From: Paenibacillus_AR mesotrionivorans
GTDB taxonomy: Bacteria > Bacillota > Bacilli > Paenibacillales > NBRC-103111
Direction: 5' to 3'
Length of the DNA: 64,000 nt
Assembly (NCBI RefSeq): GCF_046098205.1
Contig: NZ_JBJURJ010000004.1
Location: forward strand, 310,001 to 374,000
In this document: positions 15,792 through 26,500 of the stretch, piece by piece
Layout: each line of letters opens with the position of its first letter
Position numbering within the stretch: position 1 is the first letter of the stretch
Made by a program: the position numbers and the translations under genes
Notes under the pieces: generated by a model
The model's input: the letters and a program-made list of their open reading frames with translations, nothing else
Told to the model about the DNA's origin: nothing
The model's database searches: none

Positions 15792-16133
15792 ATGAACCAA
15801 GAGGTTACCGACTTTATCGGGAAAGTCAAAGAATCGTGGCAAGCCGGTCTATGCCAAGAATTACGCCAAGTCGTCCACAGTGCCATTCCCGATGTTCAGG
15901 AACGCATACAATACAATAAGCCTCATTTCCTGAAGAACAAAAAGTATGCAGCGGTGATCTCGACCTCAAAGGATGCTGTTAGCTTCACGATTTTCAACGC
16001 GGCGGAGCTGGAGCTGCCCGAAGGAATGTTCGACGGCCCCCCGGAGCGGAAGACGATCAAGTTCCGTAGTGGTGAGCAGATTGATAGCGGAATGCTAACC
16101 GATTTGGTAAAACAAGCCTCCCGTACTCTCTAG
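15792..16133 (+). CDS. DUF1801 family protein
   Basis: A 113-residue cytosolic protein of the DUF1801 (YdhG-like) family. The motif IPDVQERIQYNKPHFLKNKKYAAVIS near residues 32-57 and GMFDGPPERKTIKFRSG near 77-93 fit the family pattern of a hydrophobic beta core with a YxxPxF-like turn. Members have a frataxin-like (CyaY/YdhG) fold; biochemical role is not established. A GGGAGGAG ribosome site supports the ATG. It stands alone, between a rod hairpin and its own terminator at 16138. Length is normal. Confidence 0.8.
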   Translation: MNQEVTDFIGKVKESWQAGLCQELRQVVHSAIPDVQERIQYNKPHFLKNKKYAAVISTSKDAVSFTIFNAAELELPEGMFDGPPERKTIKFRSGEQIDSGMLTDLVKQASRTL

Positions 16134-16137
16134 CACG

Positions 16138-16167
16138 AAAGCCGCCCAGCATCGGGGCGGTTTCTTT
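16138..16167 (+). terminator. Terminator after DUF1801 gene
   Basis: AAGCCGCCC pairs with GGGGCGGTT around AGCATC, followed by TTCTTT. It begins 5 bp past the stop. Confidence 0.7.
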
Positions 16168-16260
16168 CCGATATGTCGATTATTCCATTGATGATTCTTC
16201 AGTGGGTATGATCATGAATAGTTGGATCGTCGCCGAAACTAGAGCTCACGCAAGAAAACG

Positions 16261-16313
16261 GAGAAAACAAAAACAGGTCTATCATGGTGGCATCTGACCA
16301 TAATCGACCTGTT
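16261..16313 (-). terminator. Terminator of the NTF2-like gene
   Basis: On the minus strand AACAGGTC pairs with GACCTGTT, with a further inner ATGGT/ACCAT stem, followed by TTTTTGTTTTC. It is a strong rho-independent shape 72 bp beyond the stop. Confidence 0.75.
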
Positions 16314-16384
16314 CAATATAACAAGCATATCAAGCTTACTGGAAATTGCTTAAAAATGTTGGCGCAGGGGCCGTCTTTTGCTAT

Positions 16385-16801
16385 TTAAAAACTACTGTAT
16401 TGCCATTTATACGTTAATTCCCTATCATCAGAATGGTATCGCTGTTTAAAGCTGTTAATAAGCCACTGATCATTTTTACAGGTAAGAATAAACTGAAAAT
16501 CTAAAAGTCCTGTGTTTGTATAAAAGGTTACCACCGCACCATTTTTTGTGTGTTCCACCTTGCTGGGAGTATTGCTCTTGACCCCCGCGAATTTTGGCGG
16601 AGAATTGATGCCGATATAATAGGTTCTGTCCTTTTTCGTCAAATAACGAAGATAAATTTTCTCCGCCTCCGCTTTATAATTTGCGAATACAACAGATGTA
16701 TCCTGGCTGGAGTCTTGCGTAAGAGGATAATATTTCACCTGTAATTCATCGATCTGTTGGGTAAAATTTAATACCAAATCTATTAAATCTCTGTCATTCA
16801 C
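16385..16801 (-). CDS. Probable NTF2-fold immunity-type protein
   Basis: A 138-residue protein. The C-terminal pattern of alternating strands, GAVVTFYTNTGLLDFQFILTCKNDQWLINSFKQ then LTYKW, is that of NTF2-fold proteins, and the QWLINSFKQRY block recalls the bacterial toxin-immunity NTF2 family. The GTG at 16801 is chosen because GGGAGG sits 8 bp upstream; the ATG 42 bp further up has no ribosome site. No toxin gene lies beside it, so it would be an orphan immunity gene if the call is right. The DNA is AT-rich unlike the neighbours. Fold is likely; immunity role is inference. Confidence 0.5.
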   Translation of the reverse strand: MNDRDLIDLVLNFTQQIDELQVKYYPLTQDSSQDTSVVFANYKAEAEKIYLRYLTKKDRTYYIGINSPPKFAGVKSNTPSKVEHTKNGAVVTFYTNTGLLDFQFILTCKNDQWLINSFKQRYHSDDRELTYKWQYSSF

Positions 16802-17013
16802 GGTATTGGCCTCCCAGATTAGCAGGTTCAAATGAACTGACATTTTTTAACGCTTATCGTAACACCCATCCAGTACGATTACAATTCTATAATTTCAATA
16901 ACTGTAGGGTAAGCCAGTTGAATATTGACCTTATGAAAGAGTTAGTTTTATAATCGAACTATGTAAGTCCGGTGATAGCCGGATGCATCCGTGATCGGAT
17001 GCCTACCGTTTGG

Positions 17014-17072
17014 GGCCGTAGGCACCAGGCGACTTGTGAAAGATCAAGTCCCTGGTTGCCTGCGGCCTTTTT
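17014..17072 (+). terminator. Rod hairpin ending in T-run, copy 2
   Basis: GGCCGTAGGC pairs with GCCTGCGGCC, with inner stems CCAG/CTGG and a perfect GACTTG/CAAGTC, then TTTTT. It lies 35 bp before the nucleotidyltransferase remnant and matches copy 1 almost base for base inside. Two smaller hairpins (CCGG-TGATAG-CCGG, GCATCCG-TGAT-CGGATGC) precede it at 16977-17002, so this could be a leader RNA or attenuator. Confidence 0.6.
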
Positions 17073-17106
17073 GCGTTCAGTTACTGAAAATCGAGGAGGA
17101 ATTGCT

Positions 17107-17310
17107 ATGAACGAAGAACAGGTAAAAGCCATCTACGTATGCTCGTCTGTAGCTAGAGGCGAAGCCGATGCCCATTCCGATATTGACCTGCATCAGGTCT
17201 ACCGGGAGCCGCTGGAGGATTACAGCCGGGTGGAAGAGATTTTGTCTCATTATGCCAAACCCCATAACCTGGCAAACGGCGTTATGCTCCAACAGGTTTG
17301 TAGCGGCTGA
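17107..17310 (+). CDS. Truncated nucleotidyltransferase-like protein
   Basis: A 67-residue product with a strong ribosome site (GAGGAGG). Residues 9-26, IYVCSSVARGEADAHSDI, match the nucleotidyltransferase GSxARGxAxxxSDID motif, with Cys-Ser in place of Gly-Ser. The rest of the fold, including the third acidic catalytic residue, is missing, and the frame stops after VMLQQVCSG. Full-length members of the antibiotic or MNT nucleotidyltransferase group are 100 to 280 residues. It is probably a decayed gene. It follows a structured leader (16977-17072), a layout seen with resistance genes, but a link is inference. Confidence 0.5.
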   Translation: MNEEQVKAIYVCSSVARGEADAHSDIDLHQVYREPLEDYSRVEEILSHYAKPHNLANGVMLQQVCSG

Positions 17311-17341
17311 TATGTTCAACAAAAGGAGCTTACACGATACG

Positions 17342-17908
17342 ATGATTACAACCACCATCAAAGGTATGGAGCTGCAATTCCAGACGGAGAGCAGTCTGTT
17401 TTCGCCGCGGCGCATTGACAAGGGGACATTGGCTTTGCTATCGGCTATCGAGTTTGACCCAGAGGACAGGGTTTGTGATTTGGGATGCGGCTATGGGGTC
17501 GTCGGGATAACGGCGGCCAAGCTCATCGGTCCGGACCGGGTTCTGATGATCGACAATGACCCGGAGGCTGCTTCCTGCGCCCGGGAGAATGCCCGGCTTA
17601 ACGGCGTGCCGGAAGCGGAGGTTATAGTGAGCGACGGTTTTTCCGCCACCCGGGAGACCCATTTTACCAAGATCATCACCCACCCGCCTTACCACGCCGA
17701 CTTCTCGGTGCCCAAGCGGTTTATTGAGAAGGGCTTCAACCGTTTGGCCCGGGAGGGGCAGTTTTACATGGTGACCAAACGCAAGGAGTGGTATAAGCAG
17801 AAGCTGATCTCGATTTTTGGCGGGGTGAGCATCCGGGAAGTGGAGGGGTATTATGTTTTTATGGCGGTGAAAAAAAACGGCAGCTATGCTTGTGCCAAAG
17901 CAAGATGA
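17342..17908 (+). CDS. Class I SAM-dependent methyltransferase, RsmC-like
   Basis: A 188-residue methyltransferase. SAM motif I is VCDLGCGYGVVGITA (about 44-58), an acidic VLMIDNDPEA follows (about 67-76), and motif IV reads ITHPPYHADFS (about 115-125). In RsmC-type rRNA guanine methyltransferases this is NPPF/Y; here His replaces the Asn. The start at 17342 follows AAAGGAG with rather long spacing (13 bp). No N-terminal duplicate domain is present, so it is the short form. Substrate is likely RNA or a small molecule; the replaced Asn argues for caution. It lies between the nucleotidyltransferase remnant and the Vat-like gene. Confidence 0.82.
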   Translation: MITTTIKGMELQFQTESSLFSPRRIDKGTLALLSAIEFDPEDRVCDLGCGYGVVGITAAKLIGPDRVLMIDNDPEAASCARENARLNGVPEAEVIVSDGFSATRETHFTKIITHPPYHADFSVPKRFIEKGFNRLAREGQFYMVTKRKEWYKQKLISIFGGVSIREVEGYYVFMAVKKNGSYACAKAR

Positions 17909-17992
17909 TTGTGCGGGAGGGAGCCCATCCGGTACAATCAATACAGAATGGCCGGTGGGGGACAATGCCGCGCCCAAAAAGGAGTGACGCCG

Positions 17993-18631
17993 ATGCCGAA
18001 CTACGGACCAGATCCGGACGCCATTTTTCCCAATCCGCAGATCAAGCAGATTTGTTTCATCAAAAATGTCATTACCCGTCCCAATATTATTGTGGGCGAC
18101 TATACCTACTACGACGACAAGGATGGGGCCGAGCGCTTCGAGGAGCGGGTGACCCATCATTACGAGTTTATCGGCGACAGGCTGATCATCGGCCGGTTCT
18201 GCGCCATTGCCCGGGGTGTGGAGTTTATTATGAACGGGGCCAACCACCGGATGGGCTCAGTCACTACGTACCCCTTCAACATTATGGGCGGCGGCTGGGA
18301 AAAGGCGACTCCCTCTCTGGAGCAGCTGCCCTACAAAGGCGACACCGTCATTGGCAATGACGTGTGGATCGGGCAGAATGCGGTGATTCTGCCGGGTGTG
18401 CACATTGGCGACGGAGCCATTGTCGCAGCGAATGCAGTGGTGGCCTCGGATGTGGCCCCTTACACCATCGTCGGCGGCAATCCCGCCCGATTGATCCGCA
18501 GCCGCTTCGATGAGGAGCTGACGGAGTACCTCCTCCGGCTCCAATGGTGGGACTGGCCCGCGGAGAAAATTTTCCGCCATCTGGATGTGCTGTGCAGTGC
18601 CGATCTGGAGCAGATTCGCCGTATGCAGTGA
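17993..18631 (+). CDS. Vat-like xenobiotic acetyltransferase (left-handed beta-helix)
   Basis: A 212-residue hexapeptide-repeat acetyltransferase. YTYYDDKDGAERFEERVTHHY (about 35-55), LIIGRFCAIARGVEFIMNGANHRM (about 63-86) and WIGQNAVILPGVHIGDGAIV (about 124-143) are the signature blocks of the Vat/CatB group; the catalytic His is in GANHRM. Vat enzymes acetylate streptogramin A; chromosomal relatives of this kind are common in Bacillales and usually not proven to give resistance. AAGGAG 8 bp before ATG 17993 fixes the start. It stands just downstream of the methyltransferase and is followed by a good terminator. Confidence 0.9.
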   Translation: MPNYGPDPDAIFPNPQIKQICFIKNVITRPNIIVGDYTYYDDKDGAERFEERVTHHYEFIGDRLIIGRFCAIARGVEFIMNGANHRMGSVTTYPFNIMGGGWEKATPSLEQLPYKGDTVIGNDVWIGQNAVILPGVHIGDGAIVAANAVVASDVAPYTIVGGNPARLIRSRFDEELTEYLLRLQWWDWPAEKIFRHLDVLCSADLEQIRRMQ

Positions 18632-18661
18632 TGTAAGGCGTATAAAGCGCATTATGGAGCG

Positions 18662-18700
18662 AATAGCCCGCCTGGGAATACCGGGACGGGCTATTTCTCT
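18662..18700 (+). terminator. Terminator after Vat-like gene
   Basis: AATAGCCCG pairs with CGGGCTATT around an 16-base loop region, followed by TCTCTGATTT. Confidence 0.65.
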
Positions 18701-18738
18701 GATTTACCCCATATAGCTCGTTCTGCAAAAATGTCCAA

Positions 18739-18768
18739 TTGCCGGTCCAATTCCCCAGCTTGTATAGT
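18739..18768 (+). promoter_or_regulatory. Probable promoter of beta-propeller gene
   Basis: TTGCCG (18739-18744), 18-bp spacer, TATAGT (18763-18768). It lies 46 bp before the start. Confidence 0.5.
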
Positions 18769-18813
18769 GGGGGACATAATGACGGGATAAATAATGAATG
18801 GAGGAATGGCGCA

Positions 18814-19923
18814 ATGACAGCTTTTGCTTTTACACCCATTTGGGAGGGAGCGGAAGGAAGCTCGATTCTGGGGATGAACGGCGGCCTTCCCGAGAGCCCG
18901 GACAGAAGCCTGCTGGTGTATGCCCGGAAGCAGCATCTGGACAGAGCAGACGATCACCGGACGGAGATTTGGGTGTGCAACTACGATCTTACCGGCCACC
19001 GGAAGGTGTACGAGGTAATATGCGGCAACCATAACGGGCCTTCGGCGACTTTTTTGAATAATGACTGGATTGTTTTCCGCGGGCAAAATGAACAGCAGTT
19101 CAGCTATTTCCTCATCTATGATATCCGCCGGGAGCAGGCGGTGTACGGTCCCATCATCGCCAAGGAAAGCCACCGCGGGGAAAACGGATTTTATCCGTTC
19201 AGCATATCCGACCAATATGTGGGACAAAATCCGGATTACCCGGAGATTGGCCGGCCGGGTGTGTACACGTTGGAGCTGGCTACGGGGAAAATCCGTCAGG
19301 TGATGGACAGCGAAGATTTGTTGGCGTTTATCCGCAGCCGTGGGCTGACTCCCAACGAAAATACCATCCGGATGAGCCATGTTCAGTTGAACCCCTCGGC
19401 AACCCGTGTAATGATGCGGCTTTCCGTGGAGGAGTGCAAGGTGCTGGGCGCTTTAGGCTGTTATGATCTGGAGACCGGGGCGTGGCATCTGATCCCTGAC
19501 AAACCGATCCATCAGCTGTGGTATGACGATGATTCGTACATGGCTATGTACCATCATCATGACGGTAAACGGATCGTGAAGGAAACCAGCCGGATGAACC
19601 GCTACTCACTGGACGGGGAGATTATTGAGCCGCTGGGGGGCATCGGCAATCATATTGACGGGTCTCCGGACCGGAAATGGTTTGCCAGCGATACGTGTTT
19701 TCCCGGTTCCTCCATCGATATCCGGTTGTACCGCAAGGGGGAGCTGGAGCCTGTGGCAGTGCTGGACTCCCATCCTTTCCATGAAGAAGTGTTCGGGCTG
19801 CAGGTGCATCCCAACCCGACCTTTTCCCAGGATGGCAAGCGGATTTACTTCAACCGGCTGGTGAGCAAAAATCGGGCTGTGGCAGGGTTTGTGGATATTT
19901 CCGACCTTATCGGAAAGGGTTAG
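18814..19923 (+). CDS. Beta-propeller protein, TolB/oligogalacturonide-lyase-like
   Basis: A 369-residue protein without signal peptide, built of repeated WD-like or TolB-like blades: RTEIWVCNYDLTGHRKVYEV, FSYFLIYDIRREQAVYGP, PGVYTLELATGKIRQVMD, LGCYDLETGAWHLIPDK and DIRLYRKGELEPVAVLDSH. The closing AGFVDISDL completes the propeller. Such cytosolic propellers include oligogalacturonide lyase, which cleaves unsaturated digalacturonate; conserved His residues here (MYHHHDGK, NHIDGSPD, HPFHEEVFGLQVHPN) would fit metal binding. It lies next to a secreted beta-helix lyase-like enzyme, which supports a role in uronate sugars. The enzymatic assignment is inference. Ribosome site GGAGG precedes ATG 18814. 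Confidence 0.65.
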   Translation: MTAFAFTPIWEGAEGSSILGMNGGLPESPDRSLLVYARKQHLDRADDHRTEIWVCNYDLTGHRKVYEVICGNHNGPSATFLNNDWIVFRGQNEQQFSYFLIYDIRREQAVYGPIIAKESHRGENGFYPFSISDQYVGQNPDYPEIGRPGVYTLELATGKIRQVMDSEDLLAFIRSRGLTPNENTIRMSHVQLNPSATRVMMRLSVEECKVLGALGCYDLETGAWHLIPDKPIHQLWYDDDSYMAMYHHHDGKRIVKETSRMNRYSLDGEIIEPLGGIGNHIDGSPDRKWFASDTCFPGSSIDIRLYRKGELEPVAVLDSHPFHEEVFGLQVHPNPTFSQDGKRIYFNRLVSKNRAVAGFVDISDLIGKG

Positions 19924-20043
19924 CGGGATGATACGCTTGATCAGGTGATAGGTATGAGCAGATGATAGGCAAATTATAGTTTCAAGTGTGCCCTGACCGG
20001 CGTTATGCGGGTTGGGGCTTTTTGACGATGGAGGCGGGGCGCG

Positions 20044-20225
20044 CAACTGCAAAAGTGCATCTATTTTTGTCGGATTTCGTCATAACCGGACTCATCCTGC
20101 AAAAGTGCAGTTAATTATGCGTTCTCCCCCCAATCAAAATCCTGCAGCCGGAAATAACTGCACTTTTGCAGGTAAAGCTGCCCAACCGGGGGTTTCTCCG
20201 GAAATAACTGCACTTTTGCAGTTTG
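20044..20225. repeat. Four-arm intergenic element (A-A-A'-A'), copy 3
   Basis: Arms start at about 20044, 20096, 20148 and 20198. Left arms carry CTGCAAAAGTGCA; both right arms carry the inverse GGAAATAACTGCACTTTTGC. Spacing is 52, 52 and 50 bp. The rest of 19924-20508 holds a weak hairpin near 20300-20340 and no gene I can support. Confidence 0.88.
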
Positions 20226-20508
20226 CTGTGTGAGAAAGTGGGGTTATGCCCATCTTAAGCTGTGTTGGAGCGCACCGTACAAGAACCCAAGAACCCAAGA
20301 AGCCCGGCACGGAGCTGAGCATCCGGCAGGCCTTTTTGGCATGCCCCTAAGATTCCCAAAACTAAAAAAAGCCCAAGGGACCTAAAAATAACCTCCGTAG
20401 ACAGTATATGAAAAGTGCGCTACCCTAGGGTGGAGTTGGCAAGGGGCTGCAGCTAATCCGGAGGCGCGGCCTGTGCCGCAGAGTTTCATTTTAGGGAGGG
20501 AGTGCATG

Positions 20509-23500
20509 ATGAACATAAAAAGGGTTTTGATAGGGTTGCTGGTATGCGTTTTGATGCTTTCACCTTTTACACAATTGCAAGCGCTTACTGCAAAGGCCGC
20601 CGTGCCTGAACCGGAAGGACCGGTGATGGAGATTTATGCCGAGCAGTTTGATGATCCGGATAATTTTGGCTCGACGGGAGGGGTGACTATTCCTCAGCCA
20701 TGGATTCAAGACGGAGGCAAAAGCGTAGCCAAAACCTCCGCTTCCACCACGGCCCCGTCCACACCCAATATGGTGAAGATCGATTCTACGGATGTGCTGG
20801 CCCTGCCCTTGGATCTGACCGGCTACGGAAATATCCAGGTGAGCTATTACACCCGGGCTTCCTCGTACGTGAGCGGAAGTGTGTATGTGGAGTGGTCCTA
20901 TGACGGCGGCGCCAACTGGACGGTGCTGGAGGAGTTCAAGCCGAATCCCGGAGCTGCCTCCGATCCCAACAAGCTGAAGACCTGGGCTTTGGACGCACAG
21001 GCTAACAGCAATCCTGCCAACAAGCTGCGTTTCCGTGCGGCGGCCCCTGTGGGCAATCTGTATTTTGACAGCGTATCTATAATGGGGCAGGCCATTCCGG
21101 GCATTCCTCCGGCAGCGACGCCGGTGCCTATTCCGGAGCCGGTGGAGCAGCCGCCTTTTGTCCCGCCGGCCGGAGTGAAGATGTATGAGGATGTGCTGGT
21201 GGGTATGGCGGGGAACCGGGAGATTTACGCTTCCATTGCTGTTCCCGAGGTAGCTCCGGCTGGGGTAATGCCGGCTGTGGTTTACATCCACGGAGGCGGC
21301 TGGAACCACGGGGACCGGAAGCAGGCCTTGGGCAACATTTCCAACTATGTGCTCAAAAGAGGCTATATCGGTGTGGCCCTGAGCTACCGTCTGACTCCCG
21401 AAGCACCGTTCCCGGCGCAGATTCAGGATGTGAAGCTGGGCATCCGTTTCCTGCGGGCCCATGCGGCCGAATATTTCATCGATCCCAGCCGGATCGGTGT
21501 ATGGGGGTCGTCTGCAGGCGGACATTTGGCTGCGCTTTTGGGCACCACCGGCGACTTGGAGGCGGGAAGCCCTATCACCTTGGACAACGGGAATACAGTG
21601 CCGGTGCCTGATTTGAGCGGAACCGGCGGCTGGCCGGAATACTCCGACAAGGTTCAGGCTGTAGCCGACTGGTTCGGCCCCGCTGACTTCACGACGGAAT
21701 TTGCCAATAATTACAGCTCCGTAACGGCGCTTCTGGGCGGTAAAAAGGCATTCACCGTGCCCAACGAAGCCCGGCTGGCCATGCCGGGGACCTATGCTTC
21801 TCCGGATGATCCGCCCTTTTGGATCCGCCACGGCGATGCCGACAGCACGATTCCGTATGAAAACAGCGTCAAGTTCGCCGGACAGCTGACAGCGGCAGGC
21901 GTGCAGGTGGTGGATTTTAAGCTGGTCCCCGGGCAGGGACACGGCTTTACGGGAACGGCCTCGGATACCGCCAACGCGGAGGCGTGGACTTTCCTCGACC
22001 AGTATGTGAAGAACAGGGTGGTAACGGAGCCGATTATTTACAAGCCGGGTTACGGGCCGGGAGGCACAGATCCGGGAAATCCAGACCCGGGCAACGGAAC
22101 GGTCCATCCGGGAAGTCCGTCTGTTCAACTGGACACGGCGGCGTGGACCATGGCAGCCGGTGCGAACAAGGAGCTAACCGCTGCGGTGGCTACTACCGGT
22201 GATACCGGTACGGTTACGGTTACCTGGTCCACGTATAACAGCGCTGTAGCCACAGTCGAATCTCTGGGCGGGCTGAAGGCGCGGGTCACAGGCGTAGCTC
22301 CGGGCAGCACAAAAATTGTGGCCACCGTCACATCCTCCGTCTACCAGCAGGCTGCGGAAGCGGAAGCGGTGGTGACGGTTACTCCAGCCGAGCCCAACCA
22401 GCCCGGACAGCAGGTGGAAAAGGAAATCGCCGTCCTGACACCGATGGATGACGCGCTGATCGACAGCAGTTTGGCTGACACCAATATTAATTCGGCAACC
22501 GGGTCAAGCCAGGGGCTGTTCAGCGTATCGGCAAGCGGCTCAAAGAAAAAGTACGTTTATTTCAAGTATGATGTCAGCGAAGCGGTGAATCCGGCCTATC
22601 AATATACCTTCCAGGTAGCCGCCAAAAAAGGCTCTGCCAATACGGATGTGCCTTTGCAGCTATATGGCATCCCGGATAGCAATTGGAGTGAAGCCTCTTT
22701 AACCTGGAACAATGCTCCGGTGAAGGATCTGGCTTCCGGCGAGCTATTGGGCGGCTTCACGGTAGATGCGGACAAAGGCGGGAGCCCTAAGGTGTACACC
22801 GTGGACGTTACGGAATATGTGCGTTCCCGGCTTGCTGACGGAACCGTTGTGTTTATGCTTGGGGATGCGGAGAATACGGGCGTATCCTTCAACATTTACT
22901 CCAAGGAGGCCAACGGCACCAGCAATCCCCGGCCTGCTTTGAGGGTAATGGAAATCATTGATCTTTCCGGAGATATTGCCCCGCCCTATTGGCCGGAGGG
23001 CTCTCTCCTGAAGGCAGAGAATCTGGGGACGGACTTCGTGGACCTGCTGTGGCCGCAAGCCTTGGATGACTCCACCATCGACCGTTACCTAGTCTACCGC
23101 AACAATGAGCTGGCCGCTACTTTGGCGCCGGAAGCAAGCACCTACACCGCAGCCGGGTTGACCCCAAATACCGAGTATACCTTTAAGGTGGCGGCTGTAG
23201 ATGCGTCGGGCAAAATCAGCATTACCCCTTTGACGCTTACCCGGACGACGCTGGCGGAGCCGATTCTTCCTCTTCCGGTAGAGGCGGTTATTGCCAGCAG
23301 CAGCGACGGCAATATTGAAAGCAACACCATCGACAACAACTCGTACACCCGCTGGTCGGCCAGCGGAGACGGACCATGGATCCAGTTTGATCTGGGCGAG
23401 ATCCGGCAGATAGGATATTTGGGGATCGGGTTTTACAAAGGGGATACCCGCAAAACCCAGCTGGAGTTCGAAACCTCCGTCGACGGTATCAACTGGACCC

Positions 23501-26500
23501 CCGGCTTCAACGGCTGGTCCTCCCGGTTGACCACGGCCCTGCAGGTGTTTGATCCGGAGGATGTGAATGCCAGATATGTGCGCATTACCGGGCGCGGCAA
23601 TTCCGACGGCAGCGTGTTTACCAGTCTGACGGATGTGCATATTTATCCGCCATATGCCAACGGGGATACGCCGGTTGCGCTGGTACCCTACATTTTGCCG
23701 GGGCCTCCTCCCGGAGCGGTGCCCTTCACCACCCCCGGTTTAACGAAGCCGGACGGAAGCGCACATGCCCTTCATATCCCTAATCCGGTAACGGGGCGGA
23801 CGCTGAATGTGCTGAATTTCGGCGCTGATCGGGCAGATAACGGGCATGATGACCGCCCGGCCATTCAAGCGGCGATAGATGCGGCAGCTGCAGGGGATGA
23901 GGTATACATTCCCGATGGGGTCTATAATCTGCGGACCTCACCGGACGGTCTGGCCAATCTGTTTTTGAAAAGCGGCGTCAACATCCGTGGGGAAAGCGAA
24001 AGCGGTACAGTTCTCCGGACCTCCTTGGACATGGTGAAAAACAGCACTCTTTTCAAATCCGCCAAGCAGCATAACCTCCAAATTTCCGGCATGACCTTAA
24101 CCTCTGCCTGGAACAAGGAATACACAACCGATCATAAGGTCAACAATCCTCAAGCCGGGGGACCGGACAGCCTGATCATGATCAGCAACTACGGTGAAGA
24201 CCCTTCATACAACGTGACTATCCATCATGTCACCGTGGAGAAGTTCCGGCGGATGGCTATCCGCATTGAGAACAGCCATGATGTGATTGTGCGGAACAGC
24301 ACCTTCCGCAATGCTACCGATGTGGGCCCCGGCGGCTCCGGCTACGGCGTGGCTATCCAGGGAATGCCCAAGGTGGACCGGCTGGGTTTTGCCAACGATA
24401 CCCTGTGGAATCTGGTGGAGGATTCCCGGTTTGAGGGGCCGTATCTGCGCCACGGCGCCTTGATCCAGAATGTGGCCCATAACAACACGGTGCGCAACAA
24501 TGTGTTCATCCAGACCAAGCTGGATGCCATCGATCTTCACGGGGAGCTGGAATATCTCAATGAGATTTCCGGTAATCTGGTGGAAAATATCCTGACCGGC
24601 GGAGCCGTCGGCCTTGGCAATACCGGCGGCACAGCTCCCAGCAACCACAGCAAAACCGGCCCCGGCAACCTGATCCGGGACAATCTCATCCGCAACAGCC
24701 GTGAGGGGATTGTGGTGACCATGGGGACACCGGATACGGTGATCGTGAACAATGTGATCGAGAGCACGACGGATATCGCCGATGCATCGGGCATCAATAT
24801 CTTGAATGGTCCCGGCACGGTTATCCGGGGCAATACCATCCGCAATAATACCGCCAATGGATATTGGGCGATTCTATTGGAGCACGACAACGGCGACACC
24901 AATGCCAACTATATCGGCGAGGGTGATCCGGAGAATGTGCGTATTGAAGGCAATGTACTCACAGGCAACACCAACGGTATTGGATTGTTTGCAGGCAAGG
25001 GGATCCGGCTGAAGGGTAATGCTGTGGAAAGTGTTGTAACCAATTTTTACCAAAACAAAGGGGTAGAGGCGGTTACCGAGGAGCTGTCGGATGATTGGCG
25101 GCTAAAGCAGCTAGCGCTCAGTACAGGAGCGCTGGAACCGGTGTTTGCTGCGGATACCCTGGCTTATTCGGCCCAGGTAGCTTACGAAACAGAGGCGGTC
25201 ACAGTGACAGCCGTGGCAGACCCTTTGGCTGCTGTTACCATTGCCGCCGGTGCTGAAGAGAGCGGCAGCACAACAGAGGACGGCAGCATAACAGAGGAAG
25301 GCGGCTCAGCAGCGGATGGCGGCTCAGCGGCTGTTATACCATCGGCGGAAGGTGAGATAACCTCAGCTTCGGCGGAAGGAAGTTATACTGCAACCCTCCC
25401 GTTGGAAGTGGGGCAGAACCGAATCGTCATCACGGTAACCGCCGAAAACGGAGATGCAGCCGACTATACAATCGATGTAACGCGGTTGGTGCAGGACACC
25501 TCCGGTGGCACACCCGGCGGGGAAACTCCTGGTGGGGGAGACCCGGGTAACGGAACGCCTGGCGGGGAAACTCCTGGTGGGGGAGACCCGGGAAGCGGTT
25601 CGCCCGGTAACGGAACGCCGGATGCCGGTTCCTCATCTGAGGAACCCGATGATGGCTCCAGCAGTGTGCCCGCGCCTGGCTCGGTTGGCCCGGTAGGCTC
25701 GGCTAATCCAACTGCATCTGCAACATTAGCCGATGTGGATGCTCCGCTGTTGGAGAAGGCGTTGGAGTCATCGGCTGGCGGGCAAGTGCTGTTGAAGGCA
25801 ATGGAAAGCTCCGGCCAAGGTAATCCTCCTGCGGAGGGGGTACGCCTTAACGGAGCTGCCCTGAGCAAGCTGCTGCAAGCCGGGCATGTGGATACCCTTG
25901 TGGTGGAAACCGCCCAGGCCTCTTATGCGCTCCCCGTGAAGGAACTGAATATGGCGCATCTGGCCAGCGAGTTGGGCACGGAAGCAACCAAGCTCCAGCT
26001 TGAGATAACGGCGCGGACGAATGGCACCGCCGAAATCTCCGCCGCAGCTGCAGGCTGGAAGGTAGCCGGAGCTTGGGAATTTTCCGTCAAGGTATCTGCA
26101 CCGGACGGCAAGGAACAGGAGTTGAAGGACTTCTCCCGGTATGTCAAACGGACGGTTAAGCCCAAGGCTGGCACATCCCTGAACGAAGGCTCATTGGCTG
26201 TTGCCAGAATGGCTCCCGCGGCGGATGGCAGGTGGGTACTGGAGCCGGTTCCTTTCCGGGTGACAGGCGGGGAGGTTCACATTTACAGCCGCACCAACAG
26301 CACGTATTTGTTGGTACAGCATACACGCAGCTTCACAGATCTGAACGGGCATTGGGCAAAGAACAGTGTGGAACGGATGGCGGCTCACATGATTGCCGAT
26401 GGTGTAGTACCTGGAGAGTTCCAGCCTGACAAGATTGTAACCCGCGCTGAAGTGGCGGCTTTCCTGGTCCGTGTGTTAGGGCTGTCCCCATCCGCCTCAG

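Noticed and set aside
16960..17072. Known riboswitch (c-di-GMP, fluoride, Moco)
   Set aside because: The conserved cores of these classes are absent; only rod hairpins remain.
20395..20505. Possible riboswitch before the large surface enzyme
   Set aside because: GC-rich hairpins are present, but I could match no conserved riboswitch core.
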